Assembly: GCA_027064245.1 (NCBI GenBank)
Contig: JAMOPZ010000257.1
Coordinates: 1-10,906, forward strand
Origin: Campylobacterales bacterium
GTDB taxonomy: Bacteria > Campylobacterota > Campylobacteria > Campylobacterales > Arcobacteraceae
Direction: 5' to 3'
DNA: 10,906 bases
Below the pieces are notes generated by a model. The model saw only the letters and a list, made by a program, of their open reading frames with translations. It made no database searches and was not told the DNA's origin. This document shows positions 5,870 through 10,906 of the stretch, piece after piece. The translations under genes were made by a program, and so were the position numbers. The first letter of the stretch is position 1. Every line of letters starts with the position of its first letter.

Positions 5870-6316
5870 ATGACTGAACGAATAACCAAAAGTATGGCTA
5901 AAAATATCTATTATGGTGGTGGAATGTTCGCCTTATTAATATTTATAGCTCTTTCTTTTGATACTGTACAGCAGATACCTAAGCGATCGAATCAAGTAAA
6001 TATGACTGAATCGGTAGTGGCAGGGAAAAAGATTTGGGAGAAAAACGATTGTGTTGGATGTCATACATTAATAGGTGAGGGAGCATATTATGCACCAGAG
6101 CTTATGAATGTATTCCAAAGACGAGGAGCTGGAGATGTTGCTACATTTAAAGCATATATGCAAGGATGGATGGCTGCACAACCTCTAAGCACACCAAACA
6201 GAAGAAAAATGCCTCAATTTCACTTAAGTGAAGAGGAAGTAAACAGTTTGTCTGATTTCTTAATCTGGACATCAAAAGTAAATGCCAACGAATGGCCACC
6301 AACAATCGAAGGATAG
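5870..6316 (+). CDS. norC: Nitric oxide reductase subunit C (membrane-anchored cytochrome c)
   Basis: Electron-entry subunit of cNOR, which passes electrons from periplasmic c-type cytochromes to NorB. The 148 residues have one N-terminal membrane anchor (about 13-31, uncleaved) and a periplasmic class I cytochrome c domain. The haem c motif is CVGCH (C61, C64, H65) and the distal ligand is M114 in KMPQF. G71 and Y73 in GEGAYYAPEL correspond to the NorC residues that help bind the bridging calcium in the Pseudomonas aeruginosa enzyme. Length matches the family (about 146-150). ATG at 5870 has AAGGA at 5859-5863. It is the first gene of norCBDQ; norB begins nine bases after its stop. Confidence 0.96.
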   Translation: MTERITKSMAKNIYYGGGMFALLIFIALSFDTVQQIPKRSNQVNMTESVVAGKKIWEKNDCVGCHTLIGEGAYYAPELMNVFQRRGAGDVATFKAYMQGWMAAQPLSTPNRRKMPQFHLSEEEVNSLSDFLIWTSKVNANEWPPTIEG

Positions 6317-6325
6317 GAGATAACT

Positions 6326-7693
6326 ATGAAATTTGAATCACAATCAGTAGCAAAGCCGTATTTTATCTTTGCTTTAATTCTTCTTGCTGGAGAAATTTTA
6401 TTTGGAATACTTATGGGTATACAATATTTATGGGGAGATTTTTTATTTCCATTAATACCTTTTAATGTATTAAGAATGGTACATACTAACTTACTTATAG
6501 TATTATTATTATTTGGTTTTATGGGAGCTACATATTATCTTATACCTGAAGAGGCAGAAAGAGAATTATGGAGTCCAAAATTGGCAATTATCACTTTTTG
6601 GGTATTTGCAGCAGCGGGTGTTCTTACAATTTTAGGATACTTATTTGTACCTTATGCACAATTAACAGAGTTAACTTTTAATAATTTTCTTCCTACAATG
6701 GGTCGAGAGTTTCTAGAGCAACCTCTTCCTACTAAAGTAGGTATTGTTCTTGTTGTAGTATCTTACATCTTAAATGTTTCAATGACTGTATTAAAAGGTA
6801 GAAGAACTGTTATTACAACTGTTTTATTAACAGGATTATTTGGTCTTGCAGCATTTTTCTTATTTGCATTTTATGTACCAGATAACTTAATTGCTGATAA
6901 ATTTTTCTGGTGGTTTACTGTGCATTTATGGGTTGAAGCTACTTGGGAACTTATCCTTGGTGCAATACTAGCATTTGTACTTATTAAAGTAACAGGAGTA
7001 GATAGAGAACATATTGATAAATGGTTATACTTAATTATTGCTATGACTATGGTTTCTGGTATATTAGGAACTGGACATCACTTCTTCTATATGGGAGCAC
7101 CTGAGTACTGGCTATGGATTGGATCTATATCATCTGCAGTTGAGCCATTGCCATTTTTCTTAATGATTTTATTTGCATACAATATGGCAAAAGAGAGAAA
7201 AATCAAACATGATAATGAAGTTGCGCTTACATGGGCAAAATCAACAGCTGTTATGGCATTTTTAGGAGCTGGAGTTTGGGGATTTTTCCATACATTAGCA
7301 CCTGTTAATATGTATACTCATGGTACTCAATTAACAGCAGCACATGGTCACTTATCTTTCTATGGAGCTTATGTTATGATTATATTTACTATGATCTCTT
7401 ATGCAATGCCAATTTTAAGAGGTAGACCTCATGGAAATTGTAAAAAAGCACAAGATAGAGAACTATTATCTATGAAATTATTAAATACAGGTATGATTGG
7501 TCTTACTTTAGCTTTAACAGCTGCTGGGATCTCTCAAATCATGGATCAAAGAGTAGGAACAGATTTAGTAAGTTTTATGGAATCACAAGAAAGTATTGCT
7601 ACTATTTATACAATAAGATTAGGTTTTGGTCTTATGGTATTTGGTGGTCTTATTACTTACTTTTCATCATTCTTTGTAAAAGAAGAAGCATAG
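6326..7693 (+). CDS. norB: Nitric oxide reductase subunit B (catalytic, cNOR type)
   Basis: Catalytic subunit that reduces two NO to N2O at a haem b3/FeB centre in the cytoplasmic membrane. The 455 residues give about 12 helices. Every expected ligand is visible, at positions seven lower than in P. aeruginosa NorB: H53 and H342 (haem b), H340 (haem b3), H200, H251, H252 and E204 (FeB), plus conserved E208 and E273. E128 in GREFLEQP matches the calcium ligand. There is no N-terminal quinol-oxidase extension, and norC precedes it, so this is the cytochrome c-dependent form rather than qNOR. AGGAG overlaps the norC stop (6315-6319), indicating coupling. The protein is strikingly close to proteobacterial cNOR, including GVDRE, AFLGAGVWGF and HTLAPVN-x-YTHGTQLTAAHGH. 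Confidence 0.98.
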   Translation: MKFESQSVAKPYFIFALILLAGEILFGILMGIQYLWGDFLFPLIPFNVLRMVHTNLLIVLLLFGFMGATYYLIPEEAERELWSPKLAIITFWVFAAAGVLTILGYLFVPYAQLTELTFNNFLPTMGREFLEQPLPTKVGIVLVVVSYILNVSMTVLKGRRTVITTVLLTGLFGLAAFFLFAFYVPDNLIADKFFWWFTVHLWVEATWELILGAILAFVLIKVTGVDREHIDKWLYLIIAMTMVSGILGTGHHFFYMGAPEYWLWIGSISSAVEPLPFFLMILFAYNMAKERKIKHDNEVALTWAKSTAVMAFLGAGVWGFFHTLAPVNMYTHGTQLTAAHGHLSFYGAYVMIIFTMISYAMPILRGRPHGNCKKAQDRELLSMKLLNTGMIGLTLALTAAGISQIMDQRVGTDLVSFMESQESIATIYTIRLGFGLMVFGGLITYFSSFFVKEEA

Positions 7694-7702
7694 TATTATT
7701 AT

Positions 7703-9502
7703 ATGATACAATATTGGCTTGAATTTGAAGAGAGTATTGGTAGAAATTGGGATAAATTTCTAAACAAAAAAGTACATAAATTTTATGATACACAAAGAGT
7801 TTATTTTAAAGATATATCAAAATCTCTTCTTATTTTTCACCATCTTTTAGATGGTGAAAAAGCTAAAGATCTACAAATTACAGATAAAAGAACTATCCAA
7901 AGAACAAATAGAACATTTTTAGAAAAAATCTCTTTTTTAGGAAAAGAGTTTTATCTTACTTGGAGTGACGATCAAGCAGTATATTTACCTGAATCATTAG
8001 CATATTTTCCAGATAAAAAACAAAATGAACTTTTATACTATTGGTTAGTAGCATTAAGTACTCTTGAAGAGATTAAAAATGATGAAGATATATTAAAAAT
8101 AAATATACAACATACTAAATATCTTATTGATAGATATGATGGCTTTAAAGAATTTTATCTTTATGCTACAAAATATTTTAGTGAAAATTTTGAACAATTA
8201 TCATTTGTTAAGTCTTTTGAAACTTTAGAAAACAAAGATTTAATAAATGATTATCCAAATCCCCTATGGATATATCCAAATCCAAATCAAAGTACAATTT
8301 TTAAAAAAGATGAAAATCTAGATGAACCACAAAATAATCAACATAAAGATAAATCTGATAATTTAGATATGAAAAAAAAGGCTAATCAAGTAGATGATAA
8401 AAAAGAAACAGATGGTTTTTTAGCTTTTTTGCCAGAGTCTTTAATGTCAATATTTGAGCAAGTAAATGTAGATAGAATGGAAGATGATAGTTTTGATCAA
8501 GATGCATTGTATCATGCTCAAGATTTAGATGAGATAACTATAGGAAAAAAAGATGCAAATCTAAATTCAAGAATAAAAATGGATCTTGATTTTATCCCTG
8601 ATACGGTTGAGATATATCCTTTAGGAAAAGGGCATTTAATAGATGAATGGGATTATAGAAAATCAAAATATCTTATAAAGTATGTAAGGATAAAACCTCA
8701 AATAACTATAAATTTTGAGCCAATTTCTCTTCCTAAAAGATTGAAAAAAACAGTTAAAAAAATAGAAGATCAATTGGAGATGTTACAATTAGATAGAGTA
8801 AAAAATGATAGGCTTCCTTATGGAGATGAGATAAATCTTGATAGTTGGATAGAGTATACAACTCATCAAGATAAATCTTTACATCATCAAAAGTTTTTTA
8901 CAACCTATACGAAAAAAACAAGAGATATGGCAGTATTGATATTAGCAGATGTATCTTTATCAACTGAAACAGGCATAAATCAAGATATAAGAATTATAGA
9001 TGTTATTAAAGATGGCATTATGGTCTTTAGTGAAGCATTACAAAAATTAGAAGATAGTTTTGCAATTTACTCTTTTTCATCGTTACAAAATAAAAAAGTA
9101 TATTTTAATATTATTAAAAATTTTAAAGAGAAATATAATAATGTTGTAAGAGGAAGAGTAGATTCTATGCAACCATATTATTATACTAGATTAGGAGCGG
9201 CTATAAGAGAGTCATCAACCATTTTAGAGAAACAAAAAAATGCAAATAAACTACTTTTAATCATAAGTGATGGTAAACCAAACGATGAAGATAGATATGA
9301 TGGTAGATATGGTATTGAAGATACTAAAAAAGCTATTCAAGAGGTAAAGAAAAAAGGTATTACACCATTTTGTATCACTATTGATGTAGATGCAAAAGAG
9401 TACTTAAGTTATCTATTTGGACAAAATGGTTTTAAGATTGTAAGTGATGGGTTGAAATTACCAACAATTATACCAGAAGTTTATATGAGCTTAACAAAAT
9501 AA
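7703..9502 (+). CDS. norD: NorD, VWA-domain activation protein for nitric oxide reductase
   Basis: Cytoplasmic protein thought to work with the AAA+ ATPase NorQ to mature or activate NorCB, probably by insertion of the FeB iron. The 599 residues (Paracoccus NorD is about 638) comprise an alpha-helical N-terminal part (about 1-180), a charged Asn/Lys/Asp-rich linker (about 198-236), and a C-terminal von Willebrand A domain (about 405-599). Its metal-ion-dependent adhesion site is complete: DVSLS at 416-420, T495 in YYTRLGAAIR and D523 in ISDGKPND. The phrases YYTR-x-GAAIR and DGKPND followed by YDGRYGIEDT are typical of NorD/CbbO-type proteins. ATG at 7703 lies nine bases after norB with no Shine-Dalgarno sequence, so translation probably depends on ribosomes leaving norB. 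Here norD precedes norQ, whereas Paracoccus has norQ first. Confidence 0.92.
   Translation: MIQYWLEFEESIGRNWDKFLNKKVHKFYDTQRVYFKDISKSLLIFHHLLDGEKAKDLQITDKRTIQRTNRTFLEKISFLGKEFYLTWSDDQAVYLPESLAYFPDKKQNELLYYWLVALSTLEEIKNDEDILKINIQHTKYLIDRYDGFKEFYLYATKYFSENFEQLSFVKSFETLENKDLINDYPNPLWIYPNPNQSTIFKKDENLDEPQNNQHKDKSDNLDMKKKANQVDDKKETDGFLAFLPESLMSIFEQVNVDRMEDDSFDQDALYHAQDLDEITIGKKDANLNSRIKMDLDFIPDTVEIYPLGKGHLIDEWDYRKSKYLIKYVRIKPQITINFEPISLPKRLKKTVKKIEDQLEMLQLDRVKNDRLPYGDEINLDSWIEYTTHQDKSLHHQKFFTTYTKKTRDMAVLILADVSLSTETGINQDIRIIDVIKDGIMVFSEALQKLEDSFAIYSFSSLQNKKVYFNIIKNFKEKYNNVVRGRVDSMQPYYYTRLGAAIRESSTILEKQKNANKLLLIISDGKPNDEDRYDGRYGIEDTKKAIQEVKKKGITPFCITIDVDAKEYLSYLFGQNGFKIVSDGLKLPTIIPEVYMSLTK
7832..7862. 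repeat. Perfect 13-bp hairpin early in norD
   Basis: TTTTTCACCATCT (7833-7845) and AGATGGTGAAAAA (7849-7861) are exact reverse complements with a loop of three T. The core is relatively G/C-rich for this genome. It begins 130 bases into norD (residues about 44-53) and about 140 bases after the norB stop. No T-run follows on the plus strand, so it is not a classical terminator for norCB. Confidence 0.65.
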
Positions 9503-9524
9503 AAAGATATACGAGGAATATAAA

Positions 9525-10310
9525 ATGTCAAATATATATTATGAAAAACAATCAAACGAAGAGGAACTTTTTGAAGCAGCTGCTTCTATGAATCTACCTG
9601 TACTTATAAAAGGTCCAACAGGATGTGGAAAAACAAGATTTATTGAACATATGGGTGAAAAATTAAATAGAAAAGTTTATACTGTAGTTTGTCATGATGA
9701 TTTAAGTGCTGCAGATTTAGTAGGTCGTCATCTTATTGATGAAACAGGAACATTTTGGCAAGATGGACCACTTACAAAAGCTGTAAGAGATGGTGGTATT
9801 TGTTATCTTGATGAGATTATTGAGGCTAGAAAAGATACTACAGTTGTACTTCACTCTTTAGCAGATTATAGAAGAGTACTTCCAATAGATCGTACAGGAG
9901 AGGTTATAGAAGCGCATCCTGATTTTATGCTTGTAGTTTCATATAATCCAGGATATCAAAATGTATTAAAAGGTATGAAACCTAGTACAAAACAAAGATT
10001 TATATCTATGGAATTTAACTATCCAAAAAAAGATATAGAAAAACAAATTATTTTAAAAGAGAGTGGTGTAGATGAAGAGATTGCTACAAAATTAGTAAAT
10101 ATAGCAAGTGATATTAGAAATCTTGATGATACTGATATCCAAGAGGCTGTTTCAACTAGACTTTTAGTTTATGCTGCAAAACTTATAGTTAAAGGTTTTG
10201 ATCCTTATCAAGCTTGTATTCATAGTATTGTTCAATCTTTAAGTGATGAAGATGATGTATTAGAAGTATTAGAAAAACTTGTAACTTTGTATTTTACAAA
10301 TATAAAATAA
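9525..10310 (+). CDS. norQ: NorQ, MoxR-family AAA+ ATPase (CbbQ/NirQ/NorQ type)
   Basis: ATP-driven remodelling factor that partners NorD in activating NO reductase. The 261 residues match the CbbQ/NirQ/NorQ family length. Walker A is GPTGCGKT at 30-37, Walker B is ICYLDEI with D96 and E97, sensor 1 is N141 in SYNPGYQ, and R158 in STKQRF fits the arginine finger. The helical lid follows, with a sensor 2 candidate R212 in EAVSTRLLVYAAKL. GRHL after the first strand and NPGYQN are typical of this subgroup. ATG at 9525 has GAGGA at 9513-9517, 22 bases after norD. Its stop codon directly abuts the stop of convergent mobA. A CbbQ role is unlikely with no Rubisco genes here. Confidence 0.95.
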   Translation: MSNIYYEKQSNEEELFEAAASMNLPVLIKGPTGCGKTRFIEHMGEKLNRKVYTVVCHDDLSAADLVGRHLIDETGTFWQDGPLTKAVRDGGICYLDEIIEARKDTTVVLHSLADYRRVLPIDRTGEVIEAHPDFMLVVSYNPGYQNVLKGMKPSTKQRFISMEFNYPKKDIEKQIILKESGVDEEIATKLVNIASDIRNLDDTDIQEAVSTRLLVYAAKLIVKGFDPYQACIHSIVQSLSDEDDVLEVLEKLVTLYFTNIK

Positions 10311-10327
10311 TTAAGAGATGCTTAATT
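10309..10327. terminator. Weak inverted repeat at the norQ-mobA junction, possible bidirectional terminator
   Basis: AATTAAG (10309-10315) and CTTAATT (10321-10327) form a 7-bp stem with a 5-base loop across the abutting stop codons. It is A/T-rich and lacks a clean T-tract on the plus strand; leftward it is followed by a T-rich stretch. It is the only terminator-like element between the convergent genes. Confidence 0.25.
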
Positions 10328-10862
10328 TATAGTCATCATGATTATTTATATTTAAAAATTGATTTTTATCTTTAAATTCTAGATATTTTATATTATTTAA
10401 CTGTTTTAATAAATAGTTTATTTTATGAATATCTTTTTGTAAAAGTTGCTTTATTATAGAAAGTGATGATCTGTGAAAAATACCACAAAGGTTATGTATT
10501 TTTTCATTATCTTTAGCAATTACAGTATCAAAATCTACTGATAATAGTTCTAAAATTGTAGTTTCTTTTACAAAAGGTATATCAACAGTAATAATAAATA
10601 CTTTATTATTTTTAAGTGTTTGTAAAATAGAAGCTAATGCAACCATTGGAGATGAGATATTAGTATTGTTATCATATATGATATTACAATCAAAGTTAAA
10701 TTTATTAGTTTTACTAGAGATATAAACTGTTTTAAAAATTTTGGATAATCTATTATATTGATATTCTATAATGGTTGTACCTTTAAATGGGAGAAAACAT
10801 TTATCTTCTCCCATTCTGCTACTTTTACCACCTGCTAATATTACACATGGTATATCTATCAT
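10311..10862 (-). CDS. mobA: Molybdenum cofactor guanylyltransferase (MobA)
   Basis: Transfers GMP from GTP to molybdopterin-molybdenum, giving the guanine dinucleotide cofactor used by bacterial DMSO-reductase-family enzymes such as periplasmic nitrate reductase and formate dehydrogenase. The 183 residues carry the nucleotide-binding signature LAGGKSSRMGEDK at 9-21, a downstream K25-x-x-like segment (LPFKG), the metal-binding aspartate D94 in TVDIPF, and the C-terminal NINNHDDY motif typical of MobA. Length is close to E. coli MobA (about 194). ATG at 10862 lacks a Shine-Dalgarno sequence. An upstream leftward reading frame ends one base before it, so it is probably translated by coupling within an operon. 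NO reductase itself needs no molybdenum; the neighbourhood may still reflect nitrate respiration. Confidence 0.92.
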   Translation of the reverse strand: MIDIPCVILAGGKSSRMGEDKCFLPFKGTTIIEYQYNRLSKIFKTVYISSKTNKFNFDCNIIYDNNTNISSPMVALASILQTLKNNKVFIITVDIPFVKETTILELLSVDFDTVIAKDNEKIHNLCGIFHRSSLSIIKQLLQKDIHKINYLLKQLNNIKYLEFKDKNQFLNINNHDDYKLSIS

Positions 10863-10863
10863 A

Positions 10864-10906
10864 TTATAAACTTGCTGGATTTGTTATATATCCACTTATA
10901 GCACTT
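10864..10906 (-). CDS. C-terminal end of an unidentified protein upstream of mobA (partial)
   Basis: Reading leftward from the window edge, one frame gives SAISGYITNPASL and stops (TAA, 10866 to 10864), one base before the mobA ATG. That spacing resembles rnr-holA. A second frame is also open and ends with a TGA overlapping the mobA ATG (10861 to 10859). The first looks more protein-like, but 13 residues are too few to identify it or to prove the frame. Confidence 0.35.
   Translation of the reverse strand, partial: SAISGYITNPASL

Noticed and set aside
5870..7693. norCB as a recent horizontal transfer, because its codons look slightly less A/T-biased than neighbours
   Set aside because: The difference is small by eye and fits codon selection in highly expressed genes. 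No flanking mobile element, tRNA or repeat was seen.
1..10906. CRISPR array, insertion sequence, tRNA, rRNA or replication origin
   Set aside because: No regularly spaced repeats, transposase-like protein, terminal inverted repeats, cloverleaf-like segments or DnaA-box clusters were found on reading the sequence.

Overview
The window is AT-rich chromosomal DNA that looks like Campylobacterota (Epsilonproteobacteria), most plausibly an Arcobacter-like lineage. The reasons are the extreme A/T bias in codons and spacers, promoters built as TGnTAtaAT preceded by T-runs rather than a clear -35, the gene order rnr-holA-rpsF-ssb-rpsR, and the style of the solute-binding protein at the left edge. The assignment is inferred from gene content and style, not from a marker gene. 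No mobile element, CRISPR array, tRNA or rRNA was seen, and no stretch over 300 bases lacks a gene.

Left part (1-4861), information processing. A truncated solute-binding protein gene runs leftward off the window. Its promoter overlaps, back to back, the promoter of a rightward group: RNase R (rnr) and the DNA polymerase III delta subunit (holA), one base apart. After a roughly 100-base leader with a foldable structure comes the conserved rpsF-ssb-rpsR operon (S6, SSB, S18), closed by a strong terminator at 4291-4322. A cytoplasmic cyclophilin follows.

Middle and right part (4889-10310), a complete respiratory nitric oxide reductase locus. norC and norB encode the cytochrome c-dependent NO reductase (2 NO + 2 e- + 2 H+ -> N2O + H2O). 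They are followed by norD (VWA/MIDAS protein) and norQ (MoxR-type AAA+ ATPase), the pair thought to activate the reductase after assembly. norE (haem-copper oxidase subunit III-like) and norF (small membrane protein) are transcribed divergently from a 147-base control region. All ligands expected for an active cNOR are present. No regulator gene (NNR/DNR, NorR or NsrR type), nitrite reductase or nitrous oxide reductase lies in the window.

Right edge. mobA (molybdenum cofactor guanylyltransferase) converges on norQ with directly abutting stop codons. It appears to be the downstream member of a leftward operon whose preceding gene is cut by the window edge.

I see no wholly new system. The points most worth a second look are a probably leaderless norE transcript, an in-frame duplicate of the rpsR start signal inside rpsR, two strong perfect hairpins inside coding sequence (early rnr and early norD), the overlapping divergent promoters at 199-214, and the rpsF leader fold.
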